Source: Jatrophihabitans sp. (lineage in GTDB: Bacteria; Actinomycetota; Actinomycetes; Mycobacteriales; Jatrophihabitantaceae). From it: a stretch of 64,000 nucleotides of DNA. A program made the translations under genes and the position numbers. The DNA is taken from positions 1 through 64,000 of the forward strand of contig DASWNX010000015.1 of the NCBI GenBank assembly GCA_036399055.1, given 5' to 3'. Numbering within the stretch: the first letter of the stretch is position 1; every line of letters begins with the position of its first letter. Shown here one piece after another: positions 17,671 through 26,054 of this stretch. The notes under the pieces were generated by a model. The model was not told where the DNA came from. It saw only the letters and a list, made by a program, of their open reading frames with translations, and searched no databases.

Positions 17671-19650
17671 TCACACCCGCCGCTGGACGTGCAGCAGGTA
17701 GACAGCCCGGTCCAGTGGGTTGGCGTCGGTCCGCGGCCGGCTCGGAAAACCCTCAACCACTGCGTAGTGCGAGAAAGCCGATTCCAGCACGCCCTCGCCA
17801 CCTGTCAGCCCGGGAAGGCGCTGCTGCAGCTCGTGCACCCGGGCGGCCGGGATAACACCAGTCAGCAGGTACGTCCTGCCGTGCGAAGAAGGCGCTGACG
17901 GAACCGCTCCCAGCTGGCCGAGCACCGGCAGCACCGCGCCATAGCTGGCCGTCGGCGCCTCCAGGGTGAAGGCGTGCACCGGCTCGCACACCCTGGTGCC
18001 CGCCTGCCGCAGCGCCTGCATCAGCACCAGTGGCGTCAGGTTCCGAAAGTCACCCGCCGTGCTCGACATGCTCTTGTCGAAGCTGCCGTGCATGTGGCTC
18101 TGCCGCGGCCAGTACCCGGTGTGCGTCAGCGTCACCACGCAATCGGGAACCTCCCAGCCGTACAGGCCCTGCCGCAGCGTCAGGCGCACGGTCTCCTCGA
18201 TCGCGCGCATCAACGCGTACGGCATCGACCCGAGTTCCACCTCGAGCCGGTAGCGCACGCCGGCGCCGACCGCGGCCGGCTCGACCCGCAGGCCGACCGT
18301 CGCCAGGAACGGGTTCGGCGCGACATCGATGAACTCCACAGCCGCGCCGCTACCGACCAGGCGCTCGACGCAGATCACCCTCGTCTGGCGAAAGCACGCC
18401 TTGACGGCGAACTCCCTTTCCAACGTTGCTGATATGACTTGCTTCTGCACCTCGCCGTACAGCGACAGCGAGACCTCGCCGCGCAGCTCGTCCCGGCGCA
18501 ACCCGATCAGCGGGTCCTGTTCGGCGAGCTGCGCGAGCGCGGCATACAGAGAACCCTTGTCAGCTGTATCTACCGGCTCTACCACGGTCTCCAGCGTCGG
18601 AGGCGCGAACTGCCGGGCGCCGGCTGAGGGTGCGGGCAGCCCGATCGGGTCGCCGATCCGCGCGCTGGACAACCCTCGCAGCTGGGCGATCTCACCGGCG
18701 ACGGCGCAGCCCCGCGGCTCCACGCCGGCACTGGTGAAGACGCCGACGCCGGTGACCTTCTCTCGACGGCCACGCAGCTCCACCCGGTCGCGGACACCCA
18801 GCGAACCGGAGAACAGCCGGACGTAGGCGAGCTTCTCACCGGCCCGGCCGCGCTCGATCTTGAACACCGTTCCCGACAGCGGCCCGTCGGCGTGATCGTC
18901 AGCAGGGGGCAGCAGGCGGGCGATTCCGGCCAGCAGTTCGGGCACCCCTGCGCCGGTGATCGCTGAGCCGAAGAACACCGGGTGCGCCTGACCACGCCGA
19001 GTCCGGCCTGCGAGTGAGTGCAGCAACTGCTCGTGCGTGACGGCCGCCTCGTCCTGCAGGTAGGCGGCCACCAGCGCGTCGTCGTCGGAGCTCAGCAGAT
19101 CGAGCAACCGCGCGGTGAAGGCATGGTCACCCTGGCCGTACGGTCGAAAGCCAGCCTCGCGGCTGCCGAGCCCGGTCACCGACCCCATCGCCACGATCCG
19201 CGGCGTCAGCCGGTCGGCGATGCCTGCCAGCACCGCGTCAGCGCGGGCGCCGCCGCGGTCGATCTTGTTGACGAAGATCAGGGTCGGCACCCGCAGCCGC
19301 CGCAGCGCGCGCATCAGCACCAAAGTCTGCGGCTGCACGCCCTCCACGGCCGAGACCACCAACACCGCTCCGTCGAGCACGCCGAGCACCCGCTCGACCT
19401 CGGCGATGAAGTCCGGATGCCCGGGCGTGTCCAACAGGTTGACGCCCACGTCACCGATCACGAAGGACGCGACAGCCGACCGGATGGTGATGCCGCGCTC
19501 GCGCTCCAGCGCCAGCGAGTCGGTCCGGGTGCTGCCGGCGTCCACGCTGCCGATCGCATCGAGCGCGCCGGTGTCGAACAGCAGCCGTTCGGTCAGGCTG
19601 GTCTTTCCGGCGTCAACATGCGCCACCACCCCAAGGTTCAGTCTCTTCAC
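17671..19650 (-). CDS. Tet(M)/OtrA-type ribosomal protection GTPase
   Basis: A 659-residue EF-G-like GTPase of the length of OtrA/Tet(M) (about 640-660). The G motifs are complete: AHVDAGKTS (G1), GITI (G2), DTPGH (G3), NKID (G4) and GSA (G5). Domain III/IV/V features follow, ending in SHYAVVEGFPSRPRTDANP, typical of ribosomal protection proteins rather than true EF-G. These release tetracycline from the 70S A site. Start GTG 19650 is fixed because an in-frame TGA lies three codons upstream. An overlapping short leader frame with a good ribosome site lies in the 5' region (19613-19714). Chromosomal homologues may not always give resistance. Confidence 0.88.
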   Translation of the reverse strand: MKRLNLGVVAHVDAGKTSLTERLLFDTGALDAIGSVDAGSTRTDSLALERERGITIRSAVASFVIGDVGVNLLDTPGHPDFIAEVERVLGVLDGAVLVVSAVEGVQPQTLVLMRALRRLRVPTLIFVNKIDRGGARADAVLAGIADRLTPRIVAMGSVTGLGSREAGFRPYGQGDHAFTARLLDLLSSDDDALVAAYLQDEAAVTHEQLLHSLAGRTRRGQAHPVFFGSAITGAGVPELLAGIARLLPPADDHADGPLSGTVFKIERGRAGEKLAYVRLFSGSLGVRDRVELRGRREKVTGVGVFTSAGVEPRGCAVAGEIAQLRGLSSARIGDPIGLPAPSAGARQFAPPTLETVVEPVDTADKGSLYAALAQLAEQDPLIGLRRDELRGEVSLSLYGEVQKQVISATLEREFAVKACFRQTRVICVERLVGSGAAVEFIDVAPNPFLATVGLRVEPAAVGAGVRYRLEVELGSMPYALMRAIEETVRLTLRQGLYGWEVPDCVVTLTHTGYWPRQSHMHGSFDKSMSSTAGDFRNLTPLVLMQALRQAGTRVCEPVHAFTLEAPTASYGAVLPVLGQLGAVPSAPSSHGRTYLLTGVIPAARVHELQQRLPGLTGGEGVLESAFSHYAVVEGFPSRPRTDANPLDRAVYLLHVQRRV

Positions 19651-19714
19651 AAAGCGTCAGGCCCTCACGTCGGTCGACAGATGTCAGCTGGGTGGACGTG
19701 AGCGCTTGGCGCAT
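19613..19714 (-). CDS. Candidate 33-residue leader peptide of the ribosomal protection gene
   Basis: On the minus strand AAGGAG is followed after six bases by ATG 19714. The frame reads MRQALTSTQLTSVDRREGLT, then LCEETEPWGGGAC, and stops at 19615-19613 inside the start of the main gene, in another frame. Codons 5-7 and 15-17 carry the arms of an 8-bp inverted repeat (19664-19671 with 19695-19702). The second arm abuts the GAGGG that may serve the main GTG start. The layout fits translational attenuation. It could be chance; no homology was tested. Confidence 0.45.
   Translation of the reverse strand: MRQALTSTQLTSVDRREGLTLCEETEPWGGGAC
19664..19702 (-). promoter_or_regulatory. Inverted repeat in the leader of the ribosomal protection gene
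   Basis: CTCACGTC (19664-19671) and GACGTGAG (19695-19702) are perfect 8-base arms around a 23-base loop. In the minus-strand mRNA the stem lies 13-52 bases before the GTG start and overlaps the weak GAGGG ribosome site, so it could limit translation until a ribosome on the leader frame opens it. Confidence 0.5.
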
Positions 19715-19913
19715 CTGGTGCTCCTTGGGATGGGACCTCTGATCAGTGCAGCATCAGCCGGCGGATGAGGCAACCGAATTCTTGGCGCAGCGACTGCTGC
19801 TCGCCGGACCAGCGTGCCGCCGTCATCAGGCGCCTCGCGGATAGGCCCTCACACCGGTGGGCGAAACGTTCTATTCTTCAATCCAGCAAGTCCGGCCGGT
19901 AGGAAGGCAGAAG

Positions 19914-20735
19914 ATGCACACTCAGGGGCTGGATTCGCTGCCGTATGACAAGCGACGGCTGCTGGTCATGGTTGACAATCCGTCTGAGTGGGCCGTGCCG
20001 CACCCAAGCACGACAAGTAGGGTTTTAAGTCGTGCCCTTCGTCTTTCCCCTTTGATTCTCGGGGGTTTCGGTGGCCTGGCGGTGGTCGCGTATGACGAGG
20101 TGCGCGATCGTCGGCTCGCGCGTCGTACCGCGTCCGCCAAGCTTGTGCTGAAGATCGACCGCGTCCTTGCGATGCAGTTGAGGTTTCCGCCTGGGCACCC
20201 ACGGCCTGAGGTTGTCTACGCAGGCCATCCCGTCGACTGGCAGACCTACGTGCCGATGGCCGACATCCATCGGTTCCTTTTCGAGCACAAGGTGGCCGAA
20301 GCCCAGCGCTTACTCCGTAGTCTGGGCGCCACTCGCATAGTCGTCGAACACATTGAAGGCTGGGATCAGTCCGCTGGTGTCTCAGCCGACGTGGGCATAC
20401 CCACGACTGCCACCCACGTCGATGTGGGGGCCTCGGCGCATCGACAAAAGGCCTACGGCACCCAGGTCATGTCGGTCATGGAGCTGACGCCTTCTGGACA
20501 ACCCCGGGTGCCCGAAGGACTTGTCTGGATGTCTCATGAGCCCTTATGGCAGGAGGTCGCCGAGGCCCGCGTCAACTCGGGCCTCAAGTCATTCGCCCTT
20601 GATGTGCGCTCGACGGAGGACTACGGGATCGATGCCAAGGCCAAGGTTGCCCTGTTAGGGGCGGGGCTTGATCTAGGAGGCGAGTTCCGGGAGCACAAGA
20701 CGACGACGTGGCGGCTTGCTGGCGAGTTCGGGTAG
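19914..20735 (+). CDS. Uncharacterised protein with one hydrophobic segment
   Basis: A 273-residue protein from ATG 19914, chosen for AGGAAGG upstream at 19901-19907. A hydrophobic stretch (LRLSPLILGGFGGLAVVAYD, about residues 45-62) could be a membrane helix. The C-terminal half is beta/alpha-like with LRSLGATRIVVEHIEGW, a glycine-rich VDVGASAHRQKAYGTQVMSV and the end LGGEFREHKTTTWRLAGEFG. By eye, base use is less GC-biased than in its neighbours, which suggests transfer. It lies divergent from the ribosomal protection gene and alone on its strand before a GNAT gene. I recognise no family. Confidence 0.6.
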   Translation: MHTQGLDSLPYDKRRLLVMVDNPSEWAVPHPSTTSRVLSRALRLSPLILGGFGGLAVVAYDEVRDRRLARRTASAKLVLKIDRVLAMQLRFPPGHPRPEVVYAGHPVDWQTYVPMADIHRFLFEHKVAEAQRLLRSLGATRIVVEHIEGWDQSAGVSADVGIPTTATHVDVGASAHRQKAYGTQVMSVMELTPSGQPRVPEGLVWMSHEPLWQEVAEARVNSGLKSFALDVRSTEDYGIDAKAKVALLGAGLDLGGEFREHKTTTWRLAGEFG

Positions 20736-20812
20736 AGAACGAGCGTGGCGCGTTGGCATGAGACCACATCCACGCCTCGGCGCTGCCGGGTGCACGGCGG
20801 GTGGCCGCTGCC

Positions 20813-21346
20813 ATGACCGGCGGTGAACCACTCATCAGGGACGCCCGCGAGTCTGACGCTCACGCCTGCGCGGCGATCTACCGGCCCTACGTCACCGACA
20901 CCGCCATCTCGCTCGAGACCGACCCGCCGTCCCCGGCTGAGATGGCCGAGCGCATCGCCAGCGCCCAACGCAGTCACGCCTGGCTGGTCCTCGAAGATCG
21001 CGGTCGGGTGGTCGGGTTCGCCTATGGCGGGCCGTTCAACCCCCGGGCCGGCTACCGGTGGTCGTGCCAGGTCAGCGTCTACCTCGAACTCGGGCTACGT
21101 CGCACTGGCGCCGGCCGAGCCCTGTACGGGGCGCTGTTCACCCGGTTGGCCGATCGCGGCTACCGGATGCTGCTGGCCGGCATGACCCTGCCCAACGCCG
21201 CGAGCGAGGGCCTGCACCGCGCGCTGGGATTCGAGCCCGCCGGGATCTACCGGCGGGTCGGCCGGAAGCACGGCAGTTGGCACGACGTCGCCTGGGTGCA
21301 ACGAGGGATCGGCGCCGAGGAGGAGCCACCCGCCGAGCCGCGGTGA
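20813..21346 (+). CDS. GNAT acetyltransferase, phosphinothricin acetyltransferase-like
   Basis: A 177-residue acetyltransferase. IRDARESDAHACAAIYRPYV-TDTAISLE, FAYGGPFNPRAGYRWSCQVSVYL, RTGAGRALYGALFTRLADRGYRML (acetyl-CoA loop) and NAASEGLHRALGFEPAGIYRRVGRKHGSWHDV match the PAT/Bar family that acetylates phosphinothricin and related amino acids such as methionine sulfone. Natural substrates of most chromosomal homologues are not known. ATG 20813 is preferred to GTG 20801, as MTGGEPLIRDA is closer to the family start. Confidence 0.87.
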   Translation: MTGGEPLIRDARESDAHACAAIYRPYVTDTAISLETDPPSPAEMAERIASAQRSHAWLVLEDRGRVVGFAYGGPFNPRAGYRWSCQVSVYLELGLRRTGAGRALYGALFTRLADRGYRMLLAGMTLPNAASEGLHRALGFEPAGIYRRVGRKHGSWHDVAWVQRGIGAEEEPPAEPR

Positions 21347-21487
21347 CCGACGTGCGCCGTGACGAACACGACCCGCTCTGCGAGAGGGGGTTCATCCCCT
21401 GACCGGTAGGGGAGTCAAGCGGTTGCGCGCCAGCTCTGCATACCCCCTACGAGTACGTCACCGGGCCGATCAGCTGTCTCCGGTAAG

Positions 21488-21503
21488 TACCCTCCTGAGG
21501 GTA
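21488..21503. promoter_or_regulatory. CsoR-like palindrome upstream of DUF305 gene
   Basis: TACCCTCCTGAGGGTA is a perfect inverted repeat: 7-base arms TACCCTC and GAGGGTA around CT. TACCC-(N)-GGGTA is the pattern of CsoR/RcnR-family copper or nickel operators. It ends 27 bases before the DUF305 start, close to where the promoter should be. A second C-run (ATACCCCC) lies near 21438-21446. Confidence 0.6.
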
Positions 21504-21530
21504 TGGACCGAGTGTGACCCTGGAGGCCCC

Positions 21531-22172
21531 GTGAAACGCACTCTGATCGCCGCCGCCGCGGGCGCCCTCTTGCTCACCGCGTGCGGCAGTGACCACTCCG
21601 GCGCCTCATCGGCTGACCATGAGGGACTGTCCGGGACGAGCACATCAGCCTCGGGCGGCGGCTCCGCGGCCGCAGCGCCGATCGGTAAGCCAGCCGCCGG
21701 CCCGCACAATATCGCCGATGTCAGCTTCGCCGCCGGGATGATCCCCCACCATGCAAGCGCCGTCACGATGTCAGACCAAGCCCTGACCAAGGCGACCCAT
21801 CCCAAGGTGAAGGCCCTGGCCGCGGCGGTCAAGAAGGCGCAATCGCCAGAGATCGCGACGATGTCGGGCTGGCTGTCCGGTTGGGGACAACCCGTGCCCT
21901 CACCGACGATGGGAATGCAGCACGGCGACCGGCCAATGCCGGGGACGATGAGCGCCGGGAACACGGGGGCTCTGGAGAAGGCGACCGGCAGCGCGTTCGA
22001 CAAGCTCTGGATCACCCAGATGATCACCCACCACAAGGGCGCCGTCTCCCTGGCGAAGAGCGAACTGACGCACGGGCAGAACCCTGAGGCCAAAGCACTC
22101 GCTCAGACGATCATCGACGCGCAGAGCAAGGAGATCGCTCAGCTGACTCAGGCGCTCACCACTATGAAGTAG
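21531..22172 (+). CDS. DUF305 ferritin-like lipoprotein
   Basis: A 213-residue exported protein. The start VKRTLIAAAAGALLLTACGS is a lipoprotein signal with lipobox LTAC, so it should be tethered outside the membrane. Two DUF305 halves follow: DVSFAAGMIPHHASAVTMSD (about 64-83) and LWITQMITHHKGAVSLAKSE (about 159-178). The paired MxxHH motifs in predicted four-helix bundles suggest metal binding, and DUF305 genes often sit with copper-handling genes. GTG 21531 has TGGAGG upstream. The CsoR-like palindrome suggests copper-responsive control. It is monocistronic here. Confidence 0.88.
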   Translation: MKRTLIAAAAGALLLTACGSDHSGASSADHEGLSGTSTSASGGGSAAAAPIGKPAAGPHNIADVSFAAGMIPHHASAVTMSDQALTKATHPKVKALAAAVKKAQSPEIATMSGWLSGWGQPVPSPTMGMQHGDRPMPGTMSAGNTGALEKATGSAFDKLWITQMITHHKGAVSLAKSELTHGQNPEAKALAQTIIDAQSKEIAQLTQALTTMK

Positions 22173-22248
22173 GGGGTAGGGCTTCCTGTGCGCGTGCCAG
22201 TCGGCCGGCGACGGCAGCCCGGACACCCTGGATCTGCTCGCCGAGCCC

Positions 22249-22291
22249 CGGTGAGCGGCAGGTCGAGCCGCGGTGAGCGGCAGGTCGAGCC
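22249..22291 (+). repeat. 21-bp tandem direct repeat
   Basis: CGGTGAGCGGCAGGTCGAGCC occurs twice in tandem, at 22249-22269 and 22271-22291, in the 167-base gap between the DUF305 gene and the kinase-like gene. It is probably a slippage product; no function is evident. Confidence 0.6.
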
Positions 22292-22339
22292 CGGTCTGCT
22301 TGGATCGGGTCGATCGGATCTTGAGAAGAAGGGCGACTG

Positions 22340-23323
22340 GTGGACTTCAGCCCTGTCGAACGCGCGCCGGAGGCCTTTCAGCAGTCGGTGACGGCCGACC
22401 AGGTCGTGGCGATGTGCCGCCGCGCGTTCGGCGCCGACGTCGGTGTCAGCGCCGCCGTCGAGCTCGGCCTCGGCGCCTACAACAGCACCTACCGGGTGGA
22501 GCTGGACGGCCGCGCGCCGGTCATCCTGCGGGTCGCGCCCGAGCCTGCCCGGCAGTTCCGCATCGAGCGCGAGCTGATGCGCAACGAGCACGCCACCGTC
22601 CCCTACCTCGCCGGCTTCGGCGAGCTGCTGCCGCGCACGCTGGCGGTCGACTTCACCCATCAGCTGCTCGGTCGTGACTACCTGTTCCAGACGCTGCTCG
22701 GCGGGGTGCCCGCGCCCGACGGGTTGGGTGGCTATCCACGTCCGGCGTGGGCGGGTTTCTATGGCCAGCTGGGCAGCATCGCCCGGGCTGTCCACGACGT
22801 GCGCGGCGAGCGGTTCGGCCCGGTCGCCGGCCCGGCGTACGACACCTGGAGCCAGGCGCTGATCGGTTACTTCACCGACGCGGCAGCCGACCTGGAAGAC
22901 GCCGGCCTGGACGCCGAGGACGTGCGCCGGCTGGCCGGCGCGGCAGCCCGGCGCCACGCCGTGCTCGATGAGATCAGCGAGCCCCGGCTGCTGCACGGTG
23001 ACCTGTGGACCGTCAACGTGCTGCTCGACCCGGCCGCCGCGGAGCCGACGATCACCGGCGTGGTGGACTGCGACCGGGGCTGGTGGGGCGACCCGCTTGC
23101 CGACTGGACGATCTATCGCGCGATCCAGCGAGAGGGCGCCGAGCGCGCGGCGTTCTTCAACGGTTACGGCCCACTGCCGGCCACCGCCGGCGACGAGCTG
23201 CGGGCGCGGTTCTATCTCGCCCGGCACCTGGTCGGCGTCCGGCTGGAACGCTTCCGGCTGGCCGAGCCAGGTGTGGCCGACACCTATGAGGACATGCGTG
23301 AGGTGCTCAGCACGCTGGAATGA
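22340..23323 (+). CDS. Phosphotransferase of the APH/choline-kinase fold
   Basis: A 327-residue aminoglycoside-phosphotransferase-fold kinase. The N-lobe has LGLGAYNSTYRVELDGRAPV (P-loop-like) and VILRVAP. The catalytic loop LLHGDLWTVNVLLD has HGD from residue 219, and the metal motif is in VVDCDRGWWGDPLADWTIY. Such proteins phosphorylate aminoglycosides, sugars or small alcohols. A resistance role is not supported by context. GTG 22340 follows GAGAAGAAGGG. The substrate is unknown. Confidence 0.85.
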   Translation: MDFSPVERAPEAFQQSVTADQVVAMCRRAFGADVGVSAAVELGLGAYNSTYRVELDGRAPVILRVAPEPARQFRIERELMRNEHATVPYLAGFGELLPRTLAVDFTHQLLGRDYLFQTLLGGVPAPDGLGGYPRPAWAGFYGQLGSIARAVHDVRGERFGPVAGPAYDTWSQALIGYFTDAAADLEDAGLDAEDVRRLAGAAARRHAVLDEISEPRLLHGDLWTVNVLLDPAAAEPTITGVVDCDRGWWGDPLADWTIYRAIQREGAERAAFFNGYGPLPATAGDELRARFYLARHLVGVRLERFRLAEPGVADTYEDMREVLSTLE

Positions 23324-23364
23324 CCACCGCAGGCGGGACACCTCGCCTGTGCGGCTACCTTAAA

Positions 23365-23380
23365 TCGAACACCTGTGCGA
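23365..23380. promoter_or_regulatory. LexA (SOS) box upstream of dinB
   Basis: TCGAACACCTGTGCGA differs by one base from the actinobacterial SOS consensus TCGAAC-N4-GTTCGA. It ends ten bases before the dinB GTG. A -10-like GATTCT at 23379-23384 lies six bases before the GTG, so the mRNA may be leaderless and LexA would cover the promoter. Confidence 0.8.
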
Positions 23381-23390
23381 TTCTAGGTGA

Positions 23391-24581
23391 GTGGTTGTCG
23401 AACCGTCGATCCTGCACGCCGACCTGGACTCGTTCTACGCCTCGGTCGAGCAGCGCGATGACCCACGGCTGCGCGGGCGGCCGGTGATCGTCGGCGGCGG
23501 GGTGGTGCTGGCGGCCAGCTACGAGGCCAAGGCCTTCGGCGTCCGGACCGCGATGGGCGGGCGGCAGGCGCGCCAGCTCTGCCCGCAGGCCATCGTGGTG
23601 CCGCCCCGGATGAGCGCGTACTCGGCTGCCAGCAAGGCGGTGTTCGCGGTCTTCCACGACACCACGCCGCTGGTGGAGCCGATGTCGATCGACGAGGCGT
23701 TTCTCGACGTTGGCGGCTTGCGCAAGATCGCCGGCCCCGCGCCTGAGATCGCGGCGGGCCTTCGGCGCGCGGTCCGCGACCGGGTCGGCCTGCCGATCAC
23801 CGTCGGGGTCGCTCGCACCAAGTTCCTGGCCAAGGTCGCCAGCGCGGTCGCCAAGCCCGACGGCCTGCTGGTCGTGCCGGTCGAGGCAGAGCTGGCCTTT
23901 CTGCACCCGCTGCCGGTGCAACGGCTGTGGGGCGTCGGGCGGGTCACCACCGAGAAGCTGCGCGATCGCGGGATCTGCACGGTCGCCGAGCTGGCCGAGG
24001 TGGACGAGCGGTCGCTGATGGCGATGCTCGGACCGGCTTCCGGGCGCCATCTGCACGCGCTGGCCCACAACCGCGACCCCCGGCCGGTCACCATCGGGCG
24101 CCGGCGGCGTTCCATCGGCGCGCAGTGCGCGCTCGGCCGTCGACGGCTGTCACCCGCCGAGCTCGACGGCCGGCTGATCGTGCTGGTGGACCGGGTCTGC
24201 CGAAGGCTGCGAACGGCTGACCGGCTCTGCCGGACGGTGGTGCTGCGGCTGCGCTTCGACGACTTCAACCGCGTCACCCGATCCCACACCCTCGCCGCGG
24301 CCACCGATGACACCGCCGTGGTGCTGAGCGCGCTGCGCCGGTTGCTGCAGGCCAACTCCGGGCTGATCAGCGAGCAGGGCATCACGCTAATCGGCGTGAC
24401 CCTGAGCAACCTCGACAACGCCGACGCCATCCAGTTGGAGCTGCCGTTCGAGCGCCGCAGCCCGCACGACCTGGACTCGGTGGTGGACCGGGTGCGGGAC
24501 CGCTACGGCAGCTCGGCCATCACCCGCGGGGTGCTGCTCGACGTCGACCCGGGTCTCACGGTCCCGCTGCTACCCGACTAG
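23391..24581 (+). CDS. dinB: DNA polymerase IV (Y-family translesion polymerase)
   Basis: A 396-residue Y-family polymerase. The catalytic residues are in ILHADLDSFYASVEQRDDP (near the N-terminus) and PMSIDEAFLDV (about 98-108). The fingers region reads LAASYEAKAFGVRTAMGGRQA, helix-hairpin-helix VQRLWGVGRVTTEKLRDRG, and the little-finger domain starts near RRRSIGAQCALG. A C-terminal beta-clamp-binding peptide may be present as QLELPF. The SOS box upstream gives clear LexA control. GTG 23391 has no Shine-Dalgarno, which fits a leaderless transcript. Confidence 0.94.
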   Translation: MVVEPSILHADLDSFYASVEQRDDPRLRGRPVIVGGGVVLAASYEAKAFGVRTAMGGRQARQLCPQAIVVPPRMSAYSAASKAVFAVFHDTTPLVEPMSIDEAFLDVGGLRKIAGPAPEIAAGLRRAVRDRVGLPITVGVARTKFLAKVASAVAKPDGLLVVPVEAELAFLHPLPVQRLWGVGRVTTEKLRDRGICTVAELAEVDERSLMAMLGPASGRHLHALAHNRDPRPVTIGRRRRSIGAQCALGRRRLSPAELDGRLIVLVDRVCRRLRTADRLCRTVVLRLRFDDFNRVTRSHTLAAATDDTAVVLSALRRLLQANSGLISEQGITLIGVTLSNLDNADAIQLELPFERRSPHDLDSVVDRVRDRYGSSAITRGVLLDVDPGLTVPLLPD

Positions 24582-24612
24582 GACTGCAGTCGACTCCCTC
24601 GGGTTGCGCCGC

Positions 24613-25989
24613 TTATCGATAACCCGGCGCGGTGCGCGGCCAGGGGCGCAGCTGCTCCAGCTGGGCGGCCAGGTTGAGCAGGCTGGCCTCGCCGCCCGGT
24701 CGGGTGACCAGCTGCACTGACAGCGGCAGGCCGCTGGGCGAGATTCCCGCGGGCACCGCCATCGCCGGCCAGCCGGCCAGGTTCCAGGGTGCGGCGAACG
24801 GGGCGTAGCGGGCGTTGGACGCCACATTGGCGACCCAGCTCCGAGCGCTCCAGGCGGTCGCCGGCAGCGGCGGTTGGGCAAGCATGGGGGTGATCAGCAC
24901 ATCGACCCGCTCGAAGTGCTTCTCTACCGCTCGCAGCCAGGACTGCCGGCCGCCGGGACGCGGTCCGCCGAGCGCCAGCACGGCCTTGCCCAGCTGCGCA
25001 TGCCGGGCGACCCGGGTCTCCAGCCGCGACCGGTCGGCGAGCTCGCGGGCGTCCAGCTCGACGCCGGCGAACCAGCGCGCCATCGCGGCCGGCCCGGCCG
25101 CGCTCGGATAGCGCAGCGTGGCCTCGACCACCTGGTGGCCGATGGCGGCGAGTAGCGCGCCGCTGGCCCGGGCGGCGTCGGCGTAGTGCCCATCGACCCG
25201 GAGCCCGACAAGCGGCGGATTGACCGAGACGCCCACTCGCAGCGGCGGCTGATCGAGGTCCGGCACGGCCAGCTCCGGTCGGTCGGCCAGCACCGACAGC
25301 AGCAGCGCGCAGTCGGCGACGGTGGTGGCCAGCGGCCCGTTCTCGGCCATGCCGAACCAGGATCGGCCGCCGAGGTTCGCCGGGACCAGGCCAGACCCCG
25401 GCTTGATGCCGACCAGGCCGGTGCAGGCCGCCGGAATCCGGATCGAGCCCATCCCATCGTTGCCGTGCGCCACGGCGACCATCCCGGCCGCCACCGCCGC
25501 GGCGCTGCCGCCGGACGAGCCGCCAGGGCTGCGGTCCAGCCGCCAGGGGTTGCCGGTGATGCCGGCAGCCGAGTCGGTCGCGCCGAATACCGACAGCTCG
25601 GGAACGTTTGTCAGGCCGACCACGACCGCCCCGGCGGCCCGTAGCCTGCGCACCACCTCGTGGTCTGCCGGCTGGCGGTGGTCGCTGCTGCCGGCAGATC
25701 CGCCGCGCATCGCCTCGCCGGCCACCGCGACGTTGTCCTTGACGGCCAGCGGCACGCCCGCCAGCGGCATCCGCGCCCGGTCGGGGTGGGCGTCGACCTG
25801 CTCCGCCTCGGCCAGCGCCCGGTCCTGGCGAACGACCCGGAAGGCTCGGATGTCGGCGTCCCGTTCGGCGATGCGTGCCAGCGCGTGCTGGGTCGCGGCG
25901 CGCGCGGACAGCTCGCCCCGCCGCACGGCCGCCGCTGTCTGCACTGCCGTCGGGCACCTTGGGGTGGCGTGCCCTGGGGGCTGGCTCAT
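24613..25989 (-). CDS. Amidase-signature enzyme
   Basis: A 458-residue amidohydrolase with the Ser-cisSer-Lys triad. Lys lies in PLAVKDNVAV, and the glycine-serine stretch SPGGSSGGSAAAVAAG leads to the nucleophile Ser in MGSIRIPAACTGLVGIKPG. ATG 25989 opens MSQPPGHATPRCPTAVQTAA. The family includes GatA, but gatB/gatC are absent here and the sequence looks like a stand-alone amidase. It converges on dinB; a GACTGCAGTC palindrome lies in the gap. The substrate is unknown. Confidence 0.88.
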   Translation of the reverse strand: MSQPPGHATPRCPTAVQTAAAVRRGELSARAATQHALARIAERDADIRAFRVVRQDRALAEAEQVDAHPDRARMPLAGVPLAVKDNVAVAGEAMRGGSAGSSDHRQPADHEVVRRLRAAGAVVVGLTNVPELSVFGATDSAAGITGNPWRLDRSPGGSSGGSAAAVAAGMVAVAHGNDGMGSIRIPAACTGLVGIKPGSGLVPANLGGRSWFGMAENGPLATTVADCALLLSVLADRPELAVPDLDQPPLRVGVSVNPPLVGLRVDGHYADAARASGALLAAIGHQVVEATLRYPSAAGPAAMARWFAGVELDARELADRSRLETRVARHAQLGKAVLALGGPRPGGRQSWLRAVEKHFERVDVLITPMLAQPPLPATAWSARSWVANVASNARYAPFAAPWNLAGWPAMAVPAGISPSGLPLSVQLVTRPGGEASLLNLAAQLEQLRPWPRTAPGYR

Positions 25990-26054
25990 CCAGGCATTAT
26001 CGCCCCGATCGTCGGCTCCTGAGCTGGTAGCCCCTCGCGGCGTCGGGTCAGCGG

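Noticed and set aside
17671..19650. Elongation factor G
   Set aside because: The length, G-domain variants and C-terminal SHYAVVEGFPSRPRTDANP fit ribosomal protection proteins better than EF-G, and no rpsL/rpsG/tuf genes are near.
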